From Hirsutella rhossiliensis (lineage: Eukaryota; Ascomycota; Sordariomycetes; Hypocreales; Ophiocordycipitaceae): a stretch of DNA of 64,000 bases. Location of the stretch: the NCBI RefSeq assembly GCF_020360975.1, contig NW_025408668.1, positions 2,418,001-2,482,000 of the forward strand. The letters run 5' to 3'. Shown in pieces: positions 35,846 through 45,967 of the stretch. The translations under genes and the position numbers were made by a program. Every line of letters begins with the position of its first letter. Positions within the stretch are counted from its first letter, which is position 1. Under the pieces are notes generated by a model. The model saw only the letters and a list, made by a program, of their open reading frames with translations, ran no database searches and was not told the DNA's origin.

Positions 35846-37488
35846 ATGCCCGCCGATATCCCGGGCTACTACTACGGTGAGCCCGGCTTCATCCATGCTG
35901 GCTTTTCGCTCACCATCCTGCGCAGACGAGGCCAGGAACAAGTACTTCAAGATCGAAAAGGCACACACGGCGCCCGCCTCGGCCGCCTGGTCCGCCGACG
36001 CCGTCAAGAAGCGCAAGGCCGACGACGCCGCTCGCCAGGGCGTCCGCCGCCGCGCCCACCTCATCCGCCGCCACATCAAGCGACACGCTCTGCGCCGAGA
36101 TGTCGTCGCCGACGGCCTGCTCTCTCGCCAGACTAATTCCGAGCCTGACTGGGCCAGGATCGACGACGGGGACCTGGCCGCTGCGGCCTGGGCCGGCGCC
36201 GTTGTCAGCAAGGGCTGCGTCCCCTTCGTCCCGAGCTTTGCGAGGCCCAGCTTTGCCAACATGCCCTGCTTCTACGTCGGCGGCGACGACGACAAGACCG
36301 GCCTGGGCGTGGCGTATGCGAGTGAGCTTGTCTGACCCTTGGCCCATACGCCGCTGACTTGAAGCCAGCCCTCGACGAGGAGACTCTGGTGGGCAGCTAC
36401 ATCCCCTTGGATGACAACCACAGGTTCGTCCCCCGGCTGACGACATTGCCTTCTTCTGACTGCCGGCCAGCATTGCCTTTGACCGCGAGAGGCCGGGCAC
36501 TTTGGAACGAGGCCCGTCCTTCCGCACCGAGATGATCCGCTGTCCGCAGATGTCGTCCATCAAGTACCACAAACCCTCTCACAAGATCCTTCTGACGTCG
36601 CGCGAGCCCGACCACAGCTGTGGCCTGTACTTTTTCTCACCCCCCTTGTCGCCGGCCGACGATGCTCGGCCTCATTGGCTCCTCGGCGAGAGTATGTCGC
36701 ACTCATACAATGGCTGCATGGATGCTCGCTGACACTGCCGGCGCACAGCAAATCACTATCAACGCCTTTCCATCCGCCATCGTCTGCGGGACGAGTGGCT
36801 TGTTCACCAGAGCACACCGGCCCCTCCAAATTCAGACCTCCTCTGCGTCATTGGCACCAACGCCGGCATCCTCCGCGTCCGATCCAACGAAACCATGGCC
36901 TGGATCGCCCCTCAGAGCGCTCCCAAGGGCCAGCATCTCCCGCAAGAGATATTCGACCAAGACTTTCAGCATTCCAACCACAACGTCCTCCTCGCTGGCG
37001 GGCGTAAGCCTCGGCTCTGGATCACAGACTTGCGGACGTCCGAGTCGGAGTGGACCTATGTCCGGCACGCCAGCTCCATTGCCCACGTTCGCAGCCTGAA
37101 TCCCCACCAGATCATCGTCGCCGGCTTGGAGAACACCATGGCCCTCTACGACATGCGCTTCTTCGCCCAGCAGCCCAACGGCGTCAGGCCCCTGCTCTCC
37201 TTTCCTTCCTACCGCAACGAAGCATACTTTCAAGCCGGGTGGGACGTGAGCCCCGACCTCGGCGTCGTGGCCGCCGCACACGACGACGGCACCGTCAAGC
37301 TCTTCTCCTTGACCTCGGGCAGGCTTCTGCGCAGCAGGGCTCTAGACGGTATCCGCACCGAGACGCCGGTCAAGGCCTTGATGTTTCAGCAGATGCCCAG
37401 GGAAAAGGTGCCCAGCCTGTTCGTGGGAGAGGGACCGTCGCTCAAAAAGTACTCTTTTGGAGCGCCCGACCTGTATGACGAGGCTTGA
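35846..37488 (+). CDS. DCAF4/WDR21-like WD40 protein
   Basis: Likely a WD40 substrate receptor of DDB1-CUL4 ubiquitin ligases. Five exons: 35846-35876, 35926-36321, 36369-36423, 36471-36691 and 36749-37488, giving 480 aa. Every join keeps frame. The N-terminus reads IPGYYY followed across intron 1 by DEARNKYFKI, the signature opening of DCAF4/WDR21 proteins. A basic, Arg-rich helix follows (about residues 40-75). The C-terminal half has WD40 strands such as NVLLAGGRKPRLWITDLRT, NTMALYDMRF and DDGTVKLFSL, the first two ending in DLR/DMR motifs close to the DWD-box form used to bind DDB1. The first exon is only 31 nt. Assignment to the subfamily rests on the opening motif and repeat layout, not on an alignment. 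Confidence 0.8.
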
Positions 37489-37816
37489 TGAGCGACCCTC
37501 CACGGTCGCCTCGAATCAATGGTTGCTCGTCCATGAGCTGGACAGTCACGTCTTTGAGCCTTGGGGCGTCATGCCTCTGTGACAGGACGTGAATTGAAAT
37601 CAAGCCACAAAAACGGGCTGCGTCTGACGATGCGAGTGCCGAAATGTCGATATAGACCTGGCTGTGAAACATCATGGGCTTGGAGTCTCTCAACTTGGAC
37701 AGCAAGCTGACACTCTACACGCCTTCCATACGTAATGCGTATCCAGGAGAAACAAAAAGAATGCCACGCAAAGAATCTCCTGAGACTTGCGCGAGGGCGG
37801 CAAAAGAATATTCCGC
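37489..37816. other. 3' flank of the DCAF4-like gene
   Basis: About 330 nt between the DCAF4-like stop codon and the tRNA gene. Nothing is recognisable in it. Confidence 0.4.
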
Positions 37817-37898
37817 TGCGTGATCTGGGAATCGAACCCAGGGCTCCCCGACGTTGCACGGATGGCAACGGAGAATTTTACCACTAAACCAATCACGC
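37817..37898 (-). tRNA. tRNA-Gly (anticodon GCC) with an approximately 11-nt intron
   Basis: On the minus strand the 82-nt sequence folds as a cloverleaf. The 7-bp acceptor stem is GCGTGAT/ATCACGC, the D-arm holds GGTTTAGTGG, and the T-arm is CTGGG-TTCGATT-CCCAG with all five pairs. The anticodon stem CTCCG pairs with CGGGG (one G-U) around loop TTGCCA, giving anticodon GCC. About 11 extra bases sit immediately 3' of position 37, the canonical place for a tRNA intron. The discriminator base is A. It lies about 0.3 kb past the last conserved core gene. Confidence 0.93.
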
Positions 37899-39994
37899 CT
37901 TTGACCTTGCGTGATGGCGAACAAGCAAAATATTATAATGACGGCTGACAATTAACCAATCGTGCGACAATCGCGTTTCGTCTTTGCGTCTCCATAAAAT
38001 AGAAATATCTCCTACTGCTGCTCGAATGCATCGCGCTTGGCACGTAGAGTAAGATCCTATTCTAATTCCAGCTCCACGTGTAACTGCCAAACAATCAGTT
38101 ATATCTGCACCAACATCGCGTCTATTAGAGCGTTCCACGTTTGCCTAGTCAAGCGGCATTTCTAGTGCGAAGGTAGCCTAAGCGCCAAGGGAGGTGTAAT
38201 ACATGCGATCAAGGCACGTATTGTCAAGTTTAACATGTCCGTGGTCCCTATGTAACTTGATGCTCATATGCTGAGTCTCCCCGTTTTGAAGTTGAGTTCT
38301 TCACGCATTCCAATGTGAAAGCGCATAGCACCAAGTACCATGCATGCTTTCCAAGGACTACTGCAACAATGGGGACTGGTTACACAGATGGGAGAAAAAG
38401 TAAGGGCGGCACCGAGTGGGAACTTTCAAGACATGAATGAAGAAGTTTCGGATTACCAAAAGGGGAGAATAAAGGCAAAAATGGCATGAGTTGACATCAT
38501 GCATCGGAAATAACATTTTCTCTGGAAAAGAGCTGGAAATGGGTCTGGAGTGCCAAGCGAGGGAGAAGAGTGGCGAGTGCGTGTACTCTGCGCATAAAGT
38601 TTACTATACTTTGAACATGATGAAGCTCACCCGGACCTTGGGGTAAGCATGCGTGAAGTAAGATGAGCTGGACGCGACGCGCAATCCCGGGGACGGTTTT
38701 CGTGTCTTTGGGGCTTGGTACGAGTAGTCCAGTCTCGCCAATCTTCGAACCTGGGCATCCCCCTGACGAGTCAACGTTGAAGGGAGCAAAGGGAAGGACA
38801 CGCCCAGCGCCGTGAACCATTGATGGCAACCATTGAAGCTAAACATACTTTTCTGCCTTCGCCATTTCTCCGGGGAATTGACTGACTGCTCCTGTGCGCG
38901 CACTGGCAAGGCTATGACTTTCAAATTGGGCCGACGTGTGATAAACCACGTGCTCTCGCAAACTTAGTTGCAGCTGGATTGTTGCCAGAGTTTTAAGGAC
39001 ATGCGGGGAAGCTGAGCTATCATTGGACCCAAGAGCGCAAGGAGATGATTTTGGGTATTTGCCGGATAGGAAAATGTATCCGGCGCATTTGTGGGATGGG
39101 GGTCTGCTATAGACGGGACTTGGGCTGGTGGAGCTGGCATCAACTTTAACCCCTTGTAGATGACTATGCCTGGCCATGGTCTATGAAAGAACAGGTCATC
39201 TGGTTAATGTGTTTCCGAGGACTTTCTGCTACTGCATGTCCGTACTCAAAGTGCTTGCTGGTTGTCGACAAGCTATTTCAGACGAGAGCTCTCTCCTTGA
39301 ACAAGCCACTCGTAAACCATGCCGGAATTGCACCTCTCGAAGTCATGTCCAAGTGTGAATATATATCCTAGGCGGTACCCATTATCATTAGGACAAACAA
39401 AGTGGTTCATGTATAGGAATATAAGTCGACTGTTAGAGGCTGATTTTGGTCAGTGAGTATTTGATTGTTGGGTAACCACGACAGACCCCGAGAGAGCGGA
39501 GTTTTATCCATTAAAATGAACTCAACGACATCGTCACTCAGTCTGGTACTCGCTGCAAATAACCTTGAAACCGTCTTGCTTTTCCGATGGCGCCGCCGTC
39601 ACTGCATCAAAAACCCTTACATAAAGTGTTAAACAGCCTAAATGTACTATGTGGATCGGATGGCCCTGGCCAATTCGTGACTGGTCCAGAGCCCGAGCAA
39701 TCACGAGAGACGAGGATCACCCGCGAAACCTCGAAGCATTGGCTCATATTAGCTTCACAGGTAGACCAAATCATCAGAGGAATGAAGAAGGCAAGGTAGA
39801 ACTGAGAGCTCGGCGCTGGGCACCGACAGTCCTCCGGCGCCTCCCCAGGACTAGTCTTTGGATTATTTAAAGACATTCGAATCCTCTGCAACATCATCCC
39901 TCATCCATCACAACCATCTTTCTCTCAGTCATCAAAGCAAGTTTAACAAGATCCTCGACTTCGTTGAAAGGATTCAGTTCGTCAATCTGCAAAA
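37899..39994. other. Gene-free region at the core/accessory transition
   Basis: About 2.1 kb without a supported gene. Minus-strand frames of about 110 codons at 38497-39177 show no signal peptide, domain or splice-consistent extension. Composition here is intermediate between the GC-rich left part and the AT-richer right part. Confidence 0.4.
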
Positions 39995-40353
39995 ATGAAG
40001 CTCGCCATTGTTGTCTCGGCATTCCTTGCTGGACTGGTAGCGGCAACCCCATTGGAACAGCCTCCGAAGACAGATTTAGAGGCGAAGATTGCATCCGAAC
40101 CGATGGAAGGCCTGGAGAAGAGGAGGTGCATGATGAAAAACAACCACTGCACCAGCAGCTCTCAATGCTGCAGCGTAGGTGTCCACCTATGACCGAGCTC
40201 GAATGCTTGCCACGTGCTGACATGTGCGGAACACTACAGGACGACTGCTACCAAGTACGAGCCTCTTGAGCAAGAAGGCATCCGAGGGCTGGCAGCGTGC
40301 TAACACGTACATCCAAACACCAGGTCGTTGGAAGCATCTGGCGTTGCCGTTAG
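39995..40353 (+). CDS. Secreted, Kex2-processed knottin-like Cys-rich peptide
   Basis: A prepropeptide of unknown target. Exons: 39995-40174, a 15-nt micro-exon 40240-40254, and 40324-40353, giving 74 aa. Residues 1-18 form a signal peptide (MKLAIVVSAFLAGLVAAT). An acidic propeptide follows, ending in LEKR, a Kex2-type dibasic site. The mature part of about 31 residues has six Cys spaced C-x6-C-x5-C-C-x3-C-x9-C, the inhibitor-cystine-knot pattern. If intron 2 is retained, translation stops at 40269 and the sixth Cys is lost. A second copy of the terminal intron-exon unit lies just downstream and is listed separately. Knottins include toxins, protease inhibitors and antimicrobial peptides, so a role as an effector or antimicrobial is inference. 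A TATA-like sequence (ATTTAAAG) precedes it by about 125 nt. Confidence 0.7.
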
Positions 40354-40450
40354 GAAACCCATGTGCGTGCCCCATAAGTGAGAAAGAAGCACGACTTCTG
40401 GCAGCGTACTAACACAGATTTCCAACCGCTAGGTCTTGGGAGCGTCGGAC
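40272..40450 (+). repeat. Duplicated intron-end/terminal-exon unit in the knottin gene
   Basis: Positions 40272-40340 and 40384-40450 are diverged copies. Both contain CTGGCAGCGT-R-CTAACAC (branch point), then a YAG acceptor, then GTCNTKGRAGC. The second copy has an acceptor at 40432 and an exon 40433-40501 that, spliced from the same donor at 40255, stays in frame. It would give an alternative tail of 22 residues ending LCCR before TAA at 40499-40501. Confidence 0.65.
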
Positions 40451-40501
40451 AGTGCGTCGGCTCCCAAGTTCCATGGTCGATGGCGGCTTTGCTGCAGGTA
40501 A

Positions 40502-42098
40502 TTTGCTAATGACATGCTCAACTAGGACAAACGACTCGGACGAGAAAGCTCCCAAACGGATACAACTCAATGTACGCCTAGAACCATACCTAGCCGGTGG
40601 CGTCGTGCTAATTGGGAACCATTCTTGGCTGCAGCGACTTGACGGGGGCTCTCGATCGCTGGGTTCTACGCTGGCAACTCAAACAAGGACGGTTGCCCGT
40701 GGGTTCTTGTTGGGAAATATTTACAGCACAGCATTGGGAGGCGCGGTTGCAGTCACGGGGTTGAGTCGATGCATCGAGGAGTAACAGCAATTCAAGTAGC
40801 CTCCAGCCTAGGCCGCGAATTTCTGCTTGACCCGAGGCTGTCCCATACAGTGACAAGGTTTATCCAGGCTTCGAGAAGGCAGGACTCAGGTCGGTGACCT
40901 AACTAGTTCCTTGCGTAAAGATGAGGCAGCCCTTGCTTGGGAAAAGGACTTCCATGAAGGTACGCGTAGCTTTACACACAAAGGGTGGTTACATTCTTGG
41001 AGTATAGTCTCGAGAAAACCTGCTTAATGCTCCCCTGCTAGTACAATCTTGGGCGCGGTACAACATGCATGACAGTGGTAGGGGGTGATGGGAGCAAGGG
41101 TCCCGAAAGACACTCCGTAAAGAGGTTGGGGCACCACACAAGGGAGGTTCGGGGCATCTCTTCCTGTTTATGCTTGCGACTCGGGCTTATAGGTTAGCGT
41201 GTCTCTGGGGAAGCCGACGCCATTTCTCGCGAATGTGGAGGGTTGATCCTAGATCCCGAAAGCCGATAACGAACAAGAGGTGTTTGCAAACAAGGCTGTA
41301 GAACCGGTTCGTGCTAGAGCCCATGTCCACTCATCACTTGTCCTCGTCAGCTTGGCACTTGACATTGCCATTGGCCTCCAACGGCAGCCCCTACGTCGGC
41401 AACCAACGGTTCTTTTTTCAAACTAGAAGTATAATGAAGGGTCTACAACAGTCCTTGGAAGTTTGATGGAGTCCGTAGGGATTGTAACCCGCTTGCCTGC
41501 ATCGTGAGCAGATTTCGGCGTGTTTCTGTAGATGGAGTGACGTCTAAGCGCATCAAATGGCTTCGCTGCAGCCGTTCGGCTCCGACGTAGAGCTTTGTCT
41601 TGATGGCTTATGCCAAGTATAACGCAGGCTTACGAACAGGACGTGATTGAAATGAAATACCCATGTAGTATACATTGGGATGAATGGCTTCGTGCACTCA
41701 TCCACAGCCATTATCCCCGGTTCCGAGATACTGCAGCTTCCTCGCGCCGCGTGAAACAACACCCATGAAGTGAAACCCGTGGCAGTAACCGCGCAGTGGT
41801 CGGAGTGGTTGTCGTAAGCATCGCAACTCCTCGAGCGGCGTCAGCTCCCTCGCCAACCATGGATTCCGCTCGCCCTCAAAACGAGACGAGACTCTTCTCA
41901 CGCTCAAATCAATCAGTATATAGACTCCCATGCCACCTCAATATCAAGAGTATTCTTTACCCATTCACTTCACTTCTAAACGATAAGCAGTAATCAACAG
42001 CAATTTCCAAATACCTTTTTTGCATCACAAGCCAACGTCAGTCGCTCAACCCTTTTGGTTTTCTTTTTCGACCTTGATTCCTCCTCGAATCAATCAAA
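40502..42098. other. Gene-free region
   Basis: About 1.6 kb with no supported gene. A TATA-like GTATATAGAC near 41916, about 180 nt before the next start codon, probably belongs to the promoter of the small secreted protein gene at 42099. Confidence 0.4.
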
Positions 42099-42386
42099 AT
42101 GCAAACCACCGTCGCCTCTATCTTGTCCTTTGCCGGAGCCTTGATGGTTCTGGCCGCACCCAACGCGACGGCACAGCCACTCTTTGGTGCTGGTGCCGGC
42201 GGCGGCCTCGGCACGATTCTCATGGACCACGTCCAGTACGTCCAGAACCCGGCGAGCGCTGAGCAGGCGATCCCCGCCGGCCAGAACAACCCCGCCCGCG
42301 AGGCCCACCGTCAGGTCCATGCGAGCCTCTTCGAAGCCACCGGCGGCGGCAAAGCCGGCCAGGCCGCTGCCGCCGGGGCAGCTTAG
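42099..42386 (+). CDS. Small secreted Ala/Gly-rich protein, family unknown
   Basis: A 95-aa single-exon frame. Residues 1-25 form a clear signal peptide (Lys-free, hydrophobic core ILSFAGALMVLAA, likely cut after NATA). The mature part of about 70 residues is rich in Gly, Ala and Gln with no Cys: a GAGAGGGLG stretch, a central DHVQYVQNPASAEQAIPAGQ segment and an Ala-rich end. The context of a TATA-like box and a pyrimidine-rich leader (TTTTTCGACCTTGATTCCTCC) supports a real gene. I do not recognise the family. The overlapping minus-strand frame of 260 codons is a shadow. Confidence 0.6.
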   Translation: MQTTVASILSFAGALMVLAAPNATAQPLFGAGAGGGLGTILMDHVQYVQNPASAEQAIPAGQNNPAREAHRQVHASLFEATGGGKAGQAAAAGAA

Positions 42387-44534
42387 ACGGAAGTGTATCA
42401 TAAGATCGGTGGCCGGCGGGACCGACCCCAGGCGCAGAGAACAACCGCGTCGGCTTCTGTACATACTTGAAGATGTTGTCTTGGGACATATAGCACTCGC
42501 CTGGATGACTAGGGATGAAGGCTAGCCCTTTCCATTGATCAGAAAGCAGTTTCTTCTTCAATATATTGATTCTGTCAAGCTGGTAAAATACCGCTACACC
42601 ATGCAAAATGAGGGGGCCCCCAATAGAGGTGTTACTAACGCGTATTATAGGCCCTTCCTTATCCTGACAGATTAATATATAGTTCTCAGCGTAGAAGAGT
42701 CGGTTAATCGCCTCATGCAAACCGGTCGACTTGGCATTCAATATCACAGCCCCCTCACACGGAGGTAGAAGGCAGCCGTAGTCACGCCAGGGCAGAGGCT
42801 GTCGAGGCCGGCCCGGTACCGCATCGAGAGGCAAGCCGGCAGCGGGTCTCCGCGGTACCCAACGCCGGGGTAAGTTCCCACCAGGTGCGGCGGGAGATTT
42901 TAGTCTGGGCGGCAAATCCGAATTTCGGATCCGTGCCGGACTTGTCCTGAGAGCTGGGGATTGCATAAGTGGTGACGCCGTTGGCGCATCAAGCGTGGGC
43001 AAGAGTCATGATACACCGATCGTCGCAACGAGATGACCCGGCGTGGCAGCTTCAGTTAGCTACTACGAGAGCTGCCTAGCCAGGGCGTACAATTTCCAGA
43101 TCAGCCCGTCACGAGCCACCGGTAAGGGATGCATGCTGCAGGAGGGGAAAAGAACAGAAAGAAGAGAGGGAGGGAGGCGCACATAAGACACACAGAGCCG
43201 ATGACTTGAGCACCGAGTTTCAGGACTCAAGGCTTGGCGGCGGAGCCTATAACAAACCAATAGGATATTTGACGGCCGCATCTTCCCTGGCGGCAAAATG
43301 CCGCCGAATGGGGGAATTCATCCACATCTATGGCCCCGTGCTTCGCACGGACACTACAGAAACCAGGAACAAGATGTACGAGAAACTATGTAACTGGGTA
43401 GGACAGCTCGACAGGTTCCCGAGCATGGTGGAATCCCGGCTTCTCATTGGACGTTTAACAAATGTTCCCGGAGAAGTCGTTACAGCAGTTTCATCCCCCT
43501 CTGTGTTCTCGTACTTGCTTATCCTAGCAGGGGCTCCTGAAAAGTCTCCAACTAACTTGTTAGTGGCTCAAACATCGATTCGTGCTCCGCTGCGTCACTT
43601 TCCATGTGCCAGCATATATCCTGCACTCGGGTTTTGGAGGTTCTTCCAACAAATGCTTCTCAAACGAATATAACTTTGATGCATGTCCATGCATGTTCTC
43701 TGCAACCAGCTTTCTGCAAACCGTGATGCCCCCTCCGGCCCTGACGCAATGCTGTCATCAGCCTGCAACCCGCCATGACTCAAGCAACTCTGACCTGGAG
43801 GCTGTGTTGTCTCATAAGCTTATGGATCCTCAGCTGATAAAGCGGGTCGACGATCAAACACCGCCCGCGCCTCTTTAGATCACCTGTCCGCGCCCAAGTC
43901 CGCCTCATCCGACGTGTTTGATCGCCCATCTTGCGACTAGCTCGTCGTCCCCTTCAGACAGATCAAATGTAACTGATCATGTCGTCAAGCAGCGGCGACG
44001 GCAGGCAATGACGTACATTCATCGCGCATGGTCGTCAATGGCCTCCAACACACGCTTTGTCCGCAACCGCCCAGGGCTATGCACTCACAAATGGTTGCAA
44101 CAACGTACACTTGTAATACCGTTGTAAGAAGCCGAAACTGACTGTCCAGGCCTTTGTCTCTCCATATCCTCGGGCGCCTGACTCTCTGCCAGCCTTGGCG
44201 GCAAACTACTCGGCAACACCGCGGCCTCAGTCAGCTCGTCCAATTCAAAGACGGGAGGGCCCATGCGGAACGAACCTGATCAAGTCTGCCATCCCTACTT
44301 AGGCTCTATCCCCTCTTTTCTTGCTCGGGAACACACCTTACCGAAGCTGTTCTACAATGCGGCCCAGCAGTTTCGTGTTCGTCCCGAAAGATTCAACCCC
44401 CTTGTTCATGCGCCTATGGAGAGGGACGATTGACGGCTAGCAAGTGATGCGACTGATAAATAAGTTTTCGTCTCCCCATTCTCCCGTCTCGGGGCCCGTG
44501 TGAACGTAGGTGCTGTGAGCGACATCAGATCAAA
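42387..44534. other. Gene-free region with one dispersed repeat copy
   Basis: About 2.1 kb. Apart from the 99-bp repeat at 42572 (listed separately) no gene or element is recognisable. The frames at 43206 and 43582 lack ATG starts, signal peptides and domains. Confidence 0.4.
42572..42670. repeat. 99-bp dispersed repeat, copy 1
   Basis: Matches positions 48724-48822 over 99 nt with four differences and no gap. The match ends abruptly on both sides. The reverse strand can be read as a continuous peptide in both copies, but three of the four differences would change amino acids, so coding constraint is not evident. Confidence 0.85.
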
Positions 44535-45967
44535 ATGCTATCTTTAATACTATTGAGCTCTCTGCTCACTGGCGGAGTACTGGCTCAGGAGTCCAGCAGT
44601 CAGGCTGCGCCTGCGCCTGCACCACCGGCTGCGCCGTCTGCGGCGGCCGTTCCGTCTGTGTCATCTGTGGCGACCGCTCCGTCTGCGTCGGGGCCGGCAA
44701 CACCCTCGGGAGGGTCCCCAGGCGCGGGCGGAGGCACTGGCTCCGGCTCGAGCGTTCCATTTGGCCAGGCCATCACCAAATGCACGGTGCCCAACGCCTT
44801 CGCTCTCTCATTCGACGATGGACCCTTCAATTTCACCAAGTCGCTTCTCCAGATGCTCAATGAAAATAAGCTCAAGGCCACATTCTTTGTCAACGGACAA
44901 AACTTTGACTCGATCACGTCGAGGGGAGATGAACTTAAACAAATGCTTGACGGGGGACATCAGATCGGGTCGCACACGTACGTCTAAATCGACAATCTGG
45001 ATACCCAATACTAGGAAAGACAAGAGACACTGACAGGCTCTCAGCTTTTCTCATCCGGATCTCTCAAAAATCTCTGCGGATGAAGTGAGAACAGAGATGA
45101 CAAAGCTCGACAACGAGCTGGCCACACTCATTGGCATGAAGCCGACATACATGCGACCGCCCTTCTTTAGCACCGACGACGAGGCCTTGCAGGTCTTGGG
45201 ACAGATGCAATATCACGTTATCAACGCTGATATCGACACCAAGGACTTTGAAAAGACGACGCCCGAGACCAACGACGAGGCGTTCGAAAACTTCAAACGG
45301 GAGTTTGGCAATGGAGGCACAATCTCCCTGATGCATGACGTGCACAACACGACGGTCAACCAGCTGATACCCAATGTCATTAATTTTCTTAATGGGCCGG
45401 GGAAGGGCAAGCAATGTACGCGGCGTCCTGTTTTACTGTCTCCTGTATGACTCTAGGGCTTGAGTGCTAACGGTCGACAAAGCAATGACAGTCGGAGAGT
45501 GCCTGGGCGACGCGCCTGCTAATTGGTATCGAACCGGCAGCGGTGGCGGCAACGGCACCGGCAAGGCAGGCGAACCGGCACCGGTAAATGGACCCAAAAA
45601 TAATCCAAAAAAGAAAGGCGGCAAAAAATCCGGTAGAAAGACCTGCGGATGCGGCAAGAAGAAAGGCACGGACGCAGGAGGGGGCATGCCCAAAGGCGAC
45701 TCTTCTAAGGACAAACCCAAGGACGGCCAAAATTCAAAAATGGAAAAGTTGAAAGAAAACATGCAAGAAAAGATCCAGAATCAACAGGAAAAGTCCAAGG
45801 GGAGACTTGAGGCAAAGATAGGGCAAATGGAAAAGTTTAGGGAACAAGTCGGTGAAGCACTGAAGGGGAAGACTGAGGGGAAGCCCAAAGGGCAATCCAT
45901 GGGCATGGAAGAGTCCAAGGGCATGGAAGAGTCCATGGCCGAATCCATGAGCAAACCGATGGCATAG
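44535..45967 (+). CDS. Secreted polysaccharide (chitin) deacetylase with Lys-rich tail
   Basis: Predicted carbohydrate esterase family 4 enzyme removing acetyl groups from chitin at the cell surface or outside the cell. Exons: 44535-44977, 45045-45415 and 45483-45967, giving 432 aa. Residues 1-17 are a signal peptide (MLSLILLSSLLTGGVLA), followed by a Ser/Ala/Pro/Gly-rich linker to about 75. The NodB domain (about 80-290) shows the motif 1 Asp pair in LSFDDGPFNF, the metal-binding H-x3-H completed across intron 1 (SHT then FSHPD), RPPFF (motif 3) and LMHDVH (motif 5), and ends in VGECLGD-ANWYR. The tail of about 140 residues is unusual: a cluster of Lys with TCGCGKKKG at about 311-333, a charged helical part, and a repeat of GMEES/MSKPM at the end. 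No chitin-binding domain is visible. Confidence 0.88.

Noticed and set aside
42220..43002. 260-codon minus-strand ORF
   Set aside because: It overlaps the small secreted-protein gene antisense and runs through the dispersed repeat. No start context or domain.
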